Source of the DNA: Herbaspirillum sp. alder98
Lineage (GTDB): Bacteria; Pseudomonadota; Gammaproteobacteria; Burkholderiales; Burkholderiaceae_D
Length of the DNA stretch: 64,000 nt
NCBI RefSeq assembly: GCF_020179755.1
Contig: NZ_JAIUCY010000005.1
Location: forward strand, 402,839-466,838
Direction: 5' to 3'
Part shown: positions 7,762 through 16,121 of the stretch, in pieces
Layout of the letters: each line of letters opens with the position of its first letter
Numbering within the stretch: the stretch's first letter is position 1
Position numbers and translations under genes: made by a program
Notes under the pieces: model-generated
Database searches by the model: none
Told to the model about the DNA's origin: nothing
Seen by the model: the letters and a program-made list of their open reading frames with translations, nothing else

Positions 7762-8964
7762 GTGGAAGATCACAAAAACGGCGCCGATGCGTTGTTCATC
7801 CTGCTGGGCGCCATCATGATCCTGGCGATGCACGCCGGCTTCGCGTTCCTTGAACTGGGCACTGTGCGCAGGAAGAACCAGGTCAATGCGCTGGTCAAGA
7901 TCCTGGCTGACTTTGCGGTCTCGACCATCGTCTACTTCCTGATCGGGTATTACATCGCCTACGGCGTGAGCTTCTTCGCCGGCGCCGAGACGCTGGCGCA
8001 AAAGAGCGGCTTCGAGTTAGTGAAATTCTTCTTCCTGCTGACCTTTGCAGCCGCCATTCCCGCGATCATCTCCGGCGGCATTGCCGAGCGTTCCAAATTC
8101 AACCCGCAGCTGATTGCCACCGCCGTCCTGGTGGGGCTGGTCTATCCATTCTTCGAAGGCATCGCCTGGAACGGTCACCTGGGCCTGCAGGACTGGCTGA
8201 CCAGCCACTTCGGCGCGCCCTTCCACGACTTCGCCGGCTCCATCGTGGTCCACGCCGTCGGCGGCTGGATCGCACTGCCCGCGGTACTGTTATTGGGTGC
8301 GCGGCGCGGGCGCTACAGCAAGGAAGGCGCGATCGCCGCGCACCCGCCGTCCAACATTCCCTTCCTGGCGCTGGGCGCGTGGATCCTGACGGTTGGCTGG
8401 TTCGGCTTCAACGTGATGAGCGCGCAGACGCTGGACAAGATGAATGGCCTGGTCGCCATGAATTCGCTGATGGCGATGGCCGGCGGCACGCTGGTGGCGT
8501 TGATCCTGGGCCGCAACGACCCCGGTTTCGTCTATAACGGCCCGCTGGCGGGCCTGGTCGCCATCTGCGCCGGCTCCGACCTGATGCACCCGCTGGGCGC
8601 GCTGGTCACCGGCGGCATGGCCGGCGCCATTTTCGTATGGATGTTCACCTGGACCCAGAACCGCTGGAAGATCGACGACGTGCTGGGTGTCTGGCCGCTG
8701 CACGGCCTGTGCGGATTATGGGGTGGCCTGGCCGCCGGCATCTTCGGCGCGACCGCGCTGGGCGGACGCGGCGGTGTATCGTTCATCTCGCAACTGGCCG
8801 GCAGCTTGCTGGGCATTGCCATCGCGCTGATCGGCGGATGGGTGGTCTATGGCGTACTCAAGGCGACGCTGGGGATTCGGCTGGATCCCGAGCAGGAATT
8901 CGAGGGCGCCGACCTGTCGATTCATAAGATTTCTTCGACGGCGGAGCGGGATAGCAGTTGGTAG
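7762..8964 (+). CDS. amt: Ammonium transporter (Amt family)
   Basis: This encodes a 400-residue Amt/MEP/Rh channel with about 11 membrane segments that moves ammonium across the inner membrane. Both pore histidines are visible: DFAGSIVVHAVGG near residue 160 and VWPLHGLCGLWGG near residue 312. The GTG at 7762 is chosen because GGGAGA ends 7 bases upstream; an in-frame TTG at 7747 overlaps that site. No glnK gene is adjacent, unlike the common glnK-amtB pair. The upstream sigma-54 promoter and NtrC-type site indicate induction under nitrogen limitation. No cleavable signal peptide is obvious. Confidence 0.93.
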   Translation: MEDHKNGADALFILLGAIMILAMHAGFAFLELGTVRRKNQVNALVKILADFAVSTIVYFLIGYYIAYGVSFFAGAETLAQKSGFELVKFFFLLTFAAAIPAIISGGIAERSKFNPQLIATAVLVGLVYPFFEGIAWNGHLGLQDWLTSHFGAPFHDFAGSIVVHAVGGWIALPAVLLLGARRGRYSKEGAIAAHPPSNIPFLALGAWILTVGWFGFNVMSAQTLDKMNGLVAMNSLMAMAGGTLVALILGRNDPGFVYNGPLAGLVAICAGSDLMHPLGALVTGGMAGAIFVWMFTWTQNRWKIDDVLGVWPLHGLCGLWGGLAAGIFGATALGGRGGVSFISQLAGSLLGIAIALIGGWVVYGVLKATLGIRLDPEQEFEGADLSIHKISSTAERDSSW

Positions 8965-9084
8965 TGATGATGATCACTAACAATAAAGTCTGTAAAAATG
9001 ATCTGATATCGTGCCAATAGGTTGGTCACCAGACAAACGCCGCAAAAGCATCAATGATCATGCTAGCCAAGGTCGACTATCGGC

Positions 9085-9225
9085 CGAGGCGGTGTAAAAA
9101 CGTAGAAAATTTTGACCCATTGAAAAATCGGCCTTTCAGATCGGCCGCTATTCAATTTTTTGGACATCTGGAAGCGTCTCCTTTCCCACTTTTTCTCTGA
9201 GGTTTTACGTTTTTACACTGCCTCG
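9085..9225. repeat. Short terminal-inverted-repeat element (MITE-like)
   Basis: A 20-bp end, CGAGGCGGTGTAAAAACGTA at 9085-9104, is repeated in inverse at 9206-9225 with one mismatch. The 141-bp element is AT-rich and has no coding capacity. It occupies most of the 329-bp gap between the ammonium transporter and an AraC gene. No clear target duplication is seen. A non-autonomous transposon relic is the best reading. ATCGGCC also recurs directly at 9079, 9127 and 9141. Confidence 0.5.
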
Positions 9226-9293
9226 CCCAAAAGCAGACTGAGTTCTCTTGGTCTCGCTCAGTGGATGGTGCTCGACCTTGAAACCGCAAGCCG

Positions 9294-10097
9294 TCATGAA
9301 ATGGGCATCTTTACAGCGTTTTGCTGTGCCTCAATGTACTGGCTCGGCGCGACCCCAAGCACGCGTCTAAATGCGGAAGAGAACGCGCTGGGACTTGCAT
9401 AGCCAAGATCCAGTGCGACACGCGTCACGGATTCGCCGTCATTCAAACGGGCTATGGCACTGAGCAGGCAGACCTGCTGGCGCCAATCAGCAAAGCTCAT
9501 GCCAGTCTGTTCGCGGAAGAAGCGGGTAAATGTTCGTCGACTCATGCTAACTTCCGCCGCCATGTGATCGAGTCCGGTCGCAACCGACGGCGTATGAAAC
9601 AGGCGTCGGCATGCCTCGGCCAAGCGAGGATCACGCGGCAGTGGTGCATGAAGTGAAAGACGAGGCATTGATGCGATCTCAGCAACAAGCAATGCCATCA
9701 GCTTGCCTGCACGCGCCTCTATTTCATACATCACTGGCAAATCAATCGCTTCCTCCAGCAGATTCCTCAGCAACATCGAGACGCCGTAGACGCAGCAATC
9801 CATAGGCATTTGCGCGGCCATGGACGCCTCGGATGAGATGAATGCATTGAGCATGGTGACCGGCCCGCCCATCGTCATCGTGTGCGCCATGCCTGCGGGT
9901 ATCCAGCAGGCACGTTGCGGCGGAACAAGCCATTGACCGGAACATGTGGACACACTAATGGTGCCGCGTGACGCAAACGCGAACTGGCCTCGTTGATGGG
10001 AATGCTGCGGGAACATCAATCCGGCCGCGAAATCGTTCGCGGTTACCACCACGCTTCGGGGCAGCTCTTCATAGAGATCTACGGACGTATTTCGCAT
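9294..10097 (-). CDS. AraC family transcriptional regulator with N-terminal cupin
   Basis: This is a 267-residue regulator. An AraC-type cupin covers about residues 20-100 (MFPQHSHQRGQFAFASRG, then VPPQRACWIPAGMAHTM), and a double HTH covers about 165-255 (ATGLDHMAAEVSMSRRTFTRFFREQTGMSF and VTRVALDLGYASPSAFSSAFRRVLG). It is divergent from the alpha/beta hydrolase gene at 10243, with 145 bp between starts, so it probably controls that gene. It is clearly related to the AraC protein encoded at 11303: both share the VPPQ.A.WIP motif in the cupin. The effector is unknown. Confidence 0.9.
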   Translation of the reverse strand: MRNTSVDLYEELPRSVVVTANDFAAGLMFPQHSHQRGQFAFASRGTISVSTCSGQWLVPPQRACWIPAGMAHTMTMGGPVTMLNAFISSEASMAAQMPMDCCVYGVSMLLRNLLEEAIDLPVMYEIEARAGKLMALLVAEIASMPRLSLHAPLPRDPRLAEACRRLFHTPSVATGLDHMAAEVSMSRRTFTRFFREQTGMSFADWRQQVCLLSAIARLNDGESVTRVALDLGYASPSAFSSAFRRVLGVAPSQYIEAQQNAVKMPIS

Positions 10098-10242
10098 GGC
10101 CCGAATTCTACAGCTAATGACCTATTTATGAATGCAGGCCATCGCTGACTCAATTACGATTCACTTCGCTTCATGCTGCTCGGCATACCTTGGCCGTGCC
10201 GGTATCTGGCATCCCGAAAACCGCATCATCGTTGGAGTCACC

Positions 10243-11007
10243 ATGATCAATACCTTCCATCGAGTGGGGAATGGCCCGCATCCCGTCATCGTTTTGCATG
10301 GCTGGTTTGGCGACGCACATTCGTTCCAGCCCATCGAGCCTTGGCTATCCGGTCAAGCGTTCAGTTACATTTTTATGGATTACCGCGGTTACGGCGGTAT
10401 GAAAGATGTGCCGGGACAGTACACGATAGAGGAAATCGCCAGCGATGCTTTGGCACTTGCAGACACACTTGGATTTGATACGTTTAGCCTGGTAGGCCAT
10501 TCGATGGGAGGCATGGCTATGGAACGCATTGCGATTCTTGCTCCTCGCCGGGTACGTGCGCTGTTTGGAATTTCGCCAGTGCCTTGCGGGGGAATTTCTT
10601 ACGAGGCCTCCACGCGCCGCCTGCTGGAAGATGCGGCTGAAAATATCGCGCATCGGGAAACCATCATCGATCGCAGCACCGGTGGCCGGTTGCCCCGATC
10701 CTGGATCGAGTGGAAAGCGGCCTATTCGCTCAGGCAGTCCTCGCCCGATGCATTTTCGGCCTACTTTCGGACTTGGGCAGATACCGACTTCACAAACGAA
10801 ATTCGCGGCCAGCATACGGTCAAGGTGGTGGTAGGAAGGCTCGATCCTACTTTCAACGCAGAATTAATGGCGCAGACCTATCTGCGCCGATACGCGCATT
10901 CTACTGTCGATATCCTGGAGGAGGCGGGACATTATCCGATGAATGAAACCCCGCTTGCATTGGTAGCAGCGATGGAATCCTTCTTAATTGATAACGCCAC
11001 CGTATGA
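10243..11007 (+). CDS. Alpha/beta hydrolase
   Basis: This is a 254-residue cytosolic alpha/beta hydrolase. VIVLHGWFGD (residues 15-24) forms the oxyanion region, GHSMGG holds the nucleophile Ser at residue 87, VGRLDPTF likely holds the acid Asp, and EEAGHYPMNE the catalytic His near the C-terminus. The ATG at 10243 has GGAG 7 bases upstream; longer in-frame extensions lack a ribosome site. It resembles small esterases or hydrolases of the 3-oxoadipate enol-lactonase group, but substrate cannot be assigned. Lower GC than most neighbours suggests possible transfer together with the flanking AraC genes. Confidence 0.85.
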   Translation: MINTFHRVGNGPHPVIVLHGWFGDAHSFQPIEPWLSGQAFSYIFMDYRGYGGMKDVPGQYTIEEIASDALALADTLGFDTFSLVGHSMGGMAMERIAILAPRRVRALFGISPVPCGGISYEASTRRLLEDAAENIAHRETIIDRSTGGRLPRSWIEWKAAYSLRQSSPDAFSAYFRTWADTDFTNEIRGQHTVKVVVGRLDPTFNAELMAQTYLRRYAHSTVDILEEAGHYPMNETPLALVAAMESFLIDNATV

Positions 11008-11114
11008 GCTGAAAGCTATCACGCATGGCTGCGAGTCCCGGCTTGTAGAGGCATCCGCTATCTCACGATGCTGGATGCTTGCAGCCAGAAACAGACAACA
11101 AGCGTAGAGAAAAG

Positions 11115-11216
11115 ATGTCGGCATATTTAACCGATCAGAACCATACGGAAGCCGTCCGACTTAAGATTTCTTCTACTGCAAAATCGATGCTCGAAGAAGA
11201 CGCTGCAGAAAAGTAA
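11115..11216 (+). pseudogene. Truncated relic of the small gene family seen at 63682
   Basis: This short frame encodes 33 residues beginning MSAYLTDQNH and containing VRLKISSTAKSML. The gene at 63682 begins MSGYSTDENY and contains VRLRISSTAKAML, so the two are homologous. DNA similarity continues about 30 bases upstream of the ATG (CAGAAACAGACA and GAGAAAAGATGTCG occur in both). The copy here diverges after SML and stops at EEDAAEK, so it lacks the rest of the protein. It is best read as a decayed duplicate. Function of the family is unknown; a weak resemblance to DUF2489-type helices is only an impression. Confidence 0.6.
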
Positions 11217-11302
11217 CTGATTCGAACGAGCGAATAATTAAAAATAAGACGACAATATATTTCAAATCGGCCAACTTCATCCCTTTCTTCTCTCCACATA
11301 CC

Positions 11303-12142
11303 TTGGCAAGAGCCACTACCAAAGACATTGTCGTTGCCCAGGACGTGGACAGCGTTCCACGCTCGGTATATGCGCTCAGCGCTACCAGCATCGCGAAGGA
11401 CTGGGAGCATGCAAAGCATCGCCATCGCAAGGCGCAACTGCTTTATTCAGTAAGAGGCGTGCTCAACTGTGAAATCGAGAATGGCGTCTGGATCGTGCCG
11501 CCTCAATGTGCCGTGTGGATTCCCGGCGACGTCGAACATTCCGCCCGAGGCTCCGGTATCACCGAATGCTATTGCCTGTTTGTGGAACCCGATGCCACCC
11601 CCAACCTGGCGAACGAATGCTGCACCATTTCCGTTTCACCGTTGCTGCGCGAGCTTCTGCTGACGGCAGCGGGGTTCTCCACACTCGGCAAACCGGGTGG
11701 CCGTGAAGAACGGCTGATTGCGACTCTGCTTGATGAGCTTGTGGCGGCACCCGTCGAAGACCTGCATTTGCCGATGCCGCGGGACAAGCGACTGCGCCGC
11801 CTGGTGAATTTGCTTCTGGCCGATCCTGCGGACAAGACCAGCAGGGAGGAATGGGCTGCTCGCATCGCCATGAGCGAACGAAGCATGAGCCGTTTGCTTC
11901 AGCAGCAGATCGGCATGAGCTTCGGGCGTTGGCGCCGGCAGTTGCACGTCATCCTGGCACTTCAGCGCCTGGCGGAAGGCGAGAGCGTGCAGACGGTCGC
12001 CCTGGAACTCGGCTATGAGAACGCCAGCGGCTTTGTCACCATGTTTCGCAAGGCGCTGGGCAAGCCACCGGCGCGCTATCTGTCGGAACGAGTGACAGGC
12101 AAGCACACGCTCTCGGTGCCGAGCATCGTACTTCCAGGCTGA
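11303..12142 (+). CDS. AraC family transcriptional regulator with N-terminal cupin
   Basis: This regulator is about 279 residues long. The cupin lies at about residues 35-95 (HRHRKAQLLYSVRG, VPPQCAVWIPGDVEHSA), and the AraC HTH pair at about 175-270 (REEWAARIAMSERSMSRLLQQQIGMSF, VQTVALELGYENASGFVTMFRKALG). The first possible start is the TTG at 11303 without a visible ribosome site, so the N-terminus is uncertain. It lies upstream of, and in line with, the TonB-dependent receptor and siderophore-interacting protein genes. That order suggests it controls iron uptake, as some AraC regulators such as PchR do; this is inferred from position. Confidence 0.85.
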   Translation: MARATTKDIVVAQDVDSVPRSVYALSATSIAKDWEHAKHRHRKAQLLYSVRGVLNCEIENGVWIVPPQCAVWIPGDVEHSARGSGITECYCLFVEPDATPNLANECCTISVSPLLRELLLTAAGFSTLGKPGGREERLIATLLDELVAAPVEDLHLPMPRDKRLRRLVNLLLADPADKTSREEWAARIAMSERSMSRLLQQQIGMSFGRWRRQLHVILALQRLAEGESVQTVALELGYENASGFVTMFRKALGKPPARYLSERVTGKHTLSVPSIVLPG

Positions 12143-12363
12143 TGCCGCTCGCTGTTTGAGAACGTCATTTCAGCAATGCCATCCCGCTTCAAGTTCTGTT
12201 CCCAGGCGCTGGCGCCATAGCAAGCGGGCTAGCACTTGCCACTGCGAATTTTTCATTTTTTCATTTGGCTGAATTGAATAATATTTTGTCCAAATTTCGC
12301 CATTCACCTATCGAAGTCACATAGTTAAATAGAGACCTCAAACAACAATGATTTCTATTTATC

Positions 12364-14448
12364 GTGAATACCGTTTTTTCTCCAATCGCCGATTGTCCCG
12401 TGGCGTCTCCGCGCAGGCTCATGCTCTCGCGAGCAGTCAGCCAGGTAGCGCTTTCAGCGGCAATGCTGGCGGGCGCACCGTACGTTTCGGCCGCCGAATC
12501 TGATCAGTCAGCGGCAAGCGACTCATCTGGCGCCTCAGCCGCCCTGCCCACGGTCGTCGTCAGCGCATCCGCCGGAGGCGTCGCTCAGGGGCTTGTCCAG
12601 GCGCCGGCATCCATCAGCGTCATTACTCGCCAGGAGCTCGAAGACAGACCGTACCGGGATCTGGCCGACGCGCTCTCTTCGGTTCCCGGTGTAATCACTA
12701 CAGGCGGCAACGACCGCAAAGAAATCAGCATCAGAGGCATGGGCTCGGCCTATACACTCATGCTGATCGACGGCAAGCGGGTCGACTCGCGCGAGACCGG
12801 CCGGCTGTCAGACGGCTATGGCCAGATGAACGCATGGACGCCGCCGATCTCTGCAATCGAGCGGGTGGAAGTGGTGCGCGGACCTATGTCCGCGCTGTAT
12901 GGCGCTGACGCAATGGGCGGCGTGATCAATATCATCACGCGCAAGGTCGCCAAGACGTGGAGCGGAGAAATCAGCGGTGATCTTCTCTTGCAACAGCATT
13001 CCGCATCGGGTGATGCCTATCAAGGCAGTTTCTTCCTGACCGGCCCGATCAGGAACGACCTGCTCGGCCTGCAAATCTATGGGCAGCACTCCACGCGCGA
13101 TGAAGACAAGATTTACTTCGGCTATCGCAACAGCCAGCGCGACAACGTCAGCGTCAAACTGGCGCTGTCGCCGACACGGGATCACGATATCGTGTTCGAA
13201 GCCAATCACACCTCACAACGCATCCGCCAGGAACCGGGCAAATCGATCGATCCGGCTTGTGCCGCCTACACCTATCTGGGCTGTGCAGATCCTTACGACA
13301 AAAGTGTGGAGACCAACCGCTTCTCGCTGTCGCACACAGGGCGCTGGTCGTTCGGCACCTCGGAAACTTATGTGCAGCAAGAAGTCTTTGACGTCTCGCC
13401 GCAAGACGTCCGTCTCAAGAACACCGCATTCCGGACTTCATGGACGATCCCGAAGGACGAGCATATCCTCACCGTCGGCATCAGTTACGATGAAAACGAT
13501 CTGCACGATCGCTATTCGAACACGATCACCAATCTGTATGACGTCAAGCGCACTCAAAGGGCCTTGTTTGCCGAGGAGGTATGGCAGATGGCCGAAAGTT
13601 TCGCGTTGACCACCGGCGTGCGGGTCGACGACGACGACCGGTTCGGCAAACACTGGAGTCCGCGCGTCTATGGCGTCTGGACGATGGCACCGGCATGGAC
13701 GCTCAAAGGCGGCGTGACGTCCGGCTTCAAATCTCCCGAACTGACGCAGGTCGCGCCCGGCTACGCTTCATTGAGCGGGGTCGGCAATATCTACGGCAAT
13801 GCCGGCCTGAAACCCGAAAAATCCCTGAATGAAGAAATCGGCCTGTCCTATCTGGGACAGGACCGACTCAGCGCCAGCCTGACGCTGTTCAACAACAAGT
13901 TCAAGGACAAGATCACCACACTGGCCTGCGCTTCTGGGGATGCCTGCTATACGCTACCGGGCGGCGCCGGCTTCTACGGACCGCTCTCTCCCCAAACCTA
14001 CGCCAATGTCGACCGGGCAACCACACGCGGAGTGGAAGCAACGCTTGGAGTTCCATTGACCCGCGCCATCACCCTGGATGCCAGCTATACCTATACCTAC
14101 TCGCGTCAGGACTCCGGCGCGTATGCCGGCAAGCCCCTCAACAAACTGCCGCGCCACCTGCTGGCCAGCACGCTGACCTATCGGCCGTCTGACGCGCTCT
14201 CCGGGTGGGTACGCATGACCTACCGTGGCAAGGACAGCGACAACGTCGGCGGAATCTACGCCATCTTGTCGCCGGTGGAGGCGCCTTCGTACACGATGTT
14301 CGATCTGGGCACGTCTTATCAGATCAACCGTTCATTGGGCGTGCGCGCCGCCATCTACAACATCGGCGACAAGAAAATCCGCTATGCCGACTACGGCTAT
14401 GTCGAAGACGGCCGTCGCCTGTGGCTCGGCATGACCGCCACATTCTGA
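12364..14448 (+). CDS. TonB-dependent outer-membrane receptor, probably for a ferric siderophore
   Basis: This is a 694-residue outer-membrane receptor. A signal peptide precedes AESDQ near residue 45. A TonB-box-like TVVVSA lies at residues 63-68, the plug domain follows to about 195 (ISVITRQEL, IERVEVVRGPMSALYGADAMGGVINIITRK), then a 22-strand barrel ending in the typical terminal Phe (ATF). The GTG at 12364 has no clear ribosome site; an ATG at 12421 just before the signal peptide is a good alternative. The downstream siderophore-interacting protein gene supports a ferric-siderophore substrate. A 220-bp AT-rich region precedes it, and Fur or the AraC protein encoded at 11303 may act there. 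Confidence 0.92.
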   Translation: MNTVFSPIADCPVASPRRLMLSRAVSQVALSAAMLAGAPYVSAAESDQSAASDSSGASAALPTVVVSASAGGVAQGLVQAPASISVITRQELEDRPYRDLADALSSVPGVITTGGNDRKEISIRGMGSAYTLMLIDGKRVDSRETGRLSDGYGQMNAWTPPISAIERVEVVRGPMSALYGADAMGGVINIITRKVAKTWSGEISGDLLLQQHSASGDAYQGSFFLTGPIRNDLLGLQIYGQHSTRDEDKIYFGYRNSQRDNVSVKLALSPTRDHDIVFEANHTSQRIRQEPGKSIDPACAAYTYLGCADPYDKSVETNRFSLSHTGRWSFGTSETYVQQEVFDVSPQDVRLKNTAFRTSWTIPKDEHILTVGISYDENDLHDRYSNTITNLYDVKRTQRALFAEEVWQMAESFALTTGVRVDDDDRFGKHWSPRVYGVWTMAPAWTLKGGVTSGFKSPELTQVAPGYASLSGVGNIYGNAGLKPEKSLNEEIGLSYLGQDRLSASLTLFNNKFKDKITTLACASGDACYTLPGGAGFYGPLSPQTYANVDRATTRGVEATLGVPLTRAITLDASYTYTYSRQDSGAYAGKPLNKLPRHLLASTLTYRPSDALSGWVRMTYRGKDSDNVGGIYAILSPVEAPSYTMFDLGTSYQINRSLGVRAAIYNIGDKKIRYADYGYVEDGRRLWLGMTATF

Positions 14449-14494
14449 GCCATACCCCTTGCCATCTTTTTCACTTCGCACAAAAGGAAACACC

Positions 14495-15244
14495 ATGTCA
14501 TCTGAACGCCCCCCGTATCAGCTGCACACCGTCACCGTAAAACGCAGCAAGCTCGTCACGCCGCACATGAAGAGACTGACCGTCGACGGCAGTTGCCTCT
14601 CTAGCCTGAAGCCTGAGCTACCGGCCCAGTGGTTCAAGCTCTTCGTCTCGATAGACTCGCCTGACGGAGGCCGGCAACGCAGCAGTGGTCGGGCGTATAC
14701 CGTCCGCCATTTCGATTGGTCGACGCGCGAGCTTGATATCGATATATTTCTTCACGGCGACACCGGGCCGGTATCCGCTTGGGCTGAGCGTGTGCGGGAG
14801 GGAGATCAATTCGAGATAAGCGACGTGCACCCGCGCAGCGGCTTTCAAATCGATCCGCAGACACATGACTACCTCTTGATCGGCGACGAGACGGCCCTGC
14901 CGGCAATCGGCGCCATTCTCGAAGCATTGCCTGAACATGCCAGGGTGCACGTCCTGGCCAGGGTCGGCAGTTTCATTGAGCAAGTCTATTTGCACAGTAA
15001 AGCCGAACTCACGCTGCACTGGCTCCATAGGGATGGCCATCCCGTGGCGGCGGGCCTGTCATTGGAAGCGGCGCTGGAAACGATAGCGATTGCGCCGCTG
15101 GCCAGGATCATGGTGGCGGCGGAATCGTCGGAAGTGCAGGCGATCCGCAAGTCTTTAAATCTGCGCGGCATCGACCGTAGCCTCATCCATGCAGCAGGCT
15201 ATTGGAAGCGCGGCGAAGCTGATCATCGTGACGAGAATGCATAG
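14495..15244 (+). CDS. Siderophore-interacting protein (ViuB-like ferric-siderophore reductase)
   Basis: This is a 249-residue cytosolic flavoprotein of the SIP family, which releases iron from imported siderophores by reducing Fe(III). An FAD-binding barrel covers about residues 1-115, with GRAYTVR as the flavin motif near residue 65. The NAD(P)H-binding half has LLIGDETALPAIGAILEALP near residue 130 and a C-terminal AAGYWKRGE. The ATG at 14495 has AAAAGG 7-9 bases upstream. It lies 46 bases after the receptor gene, so the two form a likely iron-uptake operon. No ABC transporter for the siderophore is in the window. Confidence 0.92.
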   Translation: MSSERPPYQLHTVTVKRSKLVTPHMKRLTVDGSCLSSLKPELPAQWFKLFVSIDSPDGGRQRSSGRAYTVRHFDWSTRELDIDIFLHGDTGPVSAWAERVREGDQFEISDVHPRSGFQIDPQTHDYLLIGDETALPAIGAILEALPEHARVHVLARVGSFIEQVYLHSKAELTLHWLHRDGHPVAAGLSLEAALETIAIAPLARIMVAAESSEVQAIRKSLNLRGIDRSLIHAAGYWKRGEADHRDENA

Positions 15245-15528
15245 TTGCCGGAGATTTACGCCATCAATCGCTGTATGCCTAAGCCTAGCCGCTACTAACT
15301 CTGCGAGGATCGAAGGACCGCGACCGGCCAGGAGCGGTCATCAAAAAACCTGAAATATGCAATCACCAATGATTGGCCACGCCGTTCGCAGACTGATAGC
15401 CCGATACGGCGCACACGTTTCCTTTCGCGCTCGACAGAACATGCACCTGGCTCTAGGCAGAGGCATGACACTCGGACGTTCCTTGGCCAACCGGCCTGAT
15501 CCAGGACTCTTCAAATCCCAATAAAGTG

Positions 15529-15563
15529 GATTCAGTATTTATTTATATTGTGGATTTACTACC
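15529..15563. promoter_or_regulatory. Candidate operator copy 1 (GTGGATTCAG...GTGGATTTAC)
   Basis: GTGGATTCAGTATTT is followed 16 bases later by a second GTGGATTTAC. Its arrangement parallels 24029-24060, where GTGAATTCAG is followed by TTGAATTCAT. It lies about 590 bp before the porin gene, so it may serve an unseen transcript or a distant site. It is weaker than the other three copies. Confidence 0.35.
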
Positions 15564-15978
15564 ACGCTGCTTCCATTGTTGGATTCGCGCGACTTTGGGG
15601 AAGCTTCGCACATGGCAAGTGCGAAACAATAAAACCGGCGGTATTTTGCAAATAAATTGCACCTTCGATGAGCGCCGAGATTAACTGGAAAACTCCCGAT
15701 CTTGAGCCCAAGCCGGACTAAAGAAAAATAGGCCGTACTGATGCATCGCATAAAGCGATCACATTTGACGGCCTTTTCTGGCGGCCCGTAACATTGCCGT
15801 GCCTGTTCCTGTTCAACGAAACATTATGAACAGGGAGAGCAGCTACACGGTCGCGCCTTCTGTCGCCGACCTTGCCGCGCACTTCGGTCTTGGGTGATTC
15901 CCCCGACTCCGCTTCTTTCCTTCCCGCTTTCTTCGCGTTACCAATTCTGGATATGGCCTGTTTTTTGCTTAAATTAAA

Positions 15979-16003
15979 TTGAATTCAGAATCTAGTATTT
16001 GAT
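15979..16003. promoter_or_regulatory. Candidate operator copy 2, upstream of the porin gene
   Basis: TTGAATTCAGAATCT lies about 120 bp before the porin start in an AT-rich promoter region. It shares 13 consecutive bases (TGAATTCAGAATC) with the sequence before the aldolase gene at 24030. The GntR-type protein encoded at 18941 is the natural candidate to bind it. Confidence 0.5.
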
Positions 16004-16121
16004 GTATCGCAAGACAGAGGAAGAAAACGCAACAGCGCCTGGCAGGCACATGCCGCCGCGATCCGGGCAGGTCGCGCGATGGCATCCAGTCCATGACCCA
16101 CTCCACCCATCGGGGAATCTT

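Larger units (their letters stand above)
15245..16121. other. Long intergenic region before the porin gene
   Basis: This 877-bp gap has no convincing gene. A small perfect hairpin (TTCGCAC at 15605-15611, GTGCGAA at 15619-15625) is present. Two copies of the TGRATTCAG-type sequence lie at 15529-15563 and 15979-16003. The stretch 15955-16000 is AT-rich and probably holds the porin promoter. The open frames here lack ribosome sites or recognisable domains. Confidence 0.6.

Noticed and set aside
12344..12362. Possible Fur box before the TonB receptor
   Set aside because: Only about 11 of 19 positions match the consensus, not above chance in an AT-rich stretch; left out as a feature.
15605..15625. 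Perfect 7-bp hairpin TTCGCAC/GTGCGAA as an operator
   Set aside because: Too short and isolated from any promoter to support a call; mentioned only in the intergenic entry.
15539..15751. Minus-strand frame of 70 codons
   Set aside because: No ribosome site and no coherent protein features; lies in a non-coding AT-rich region.
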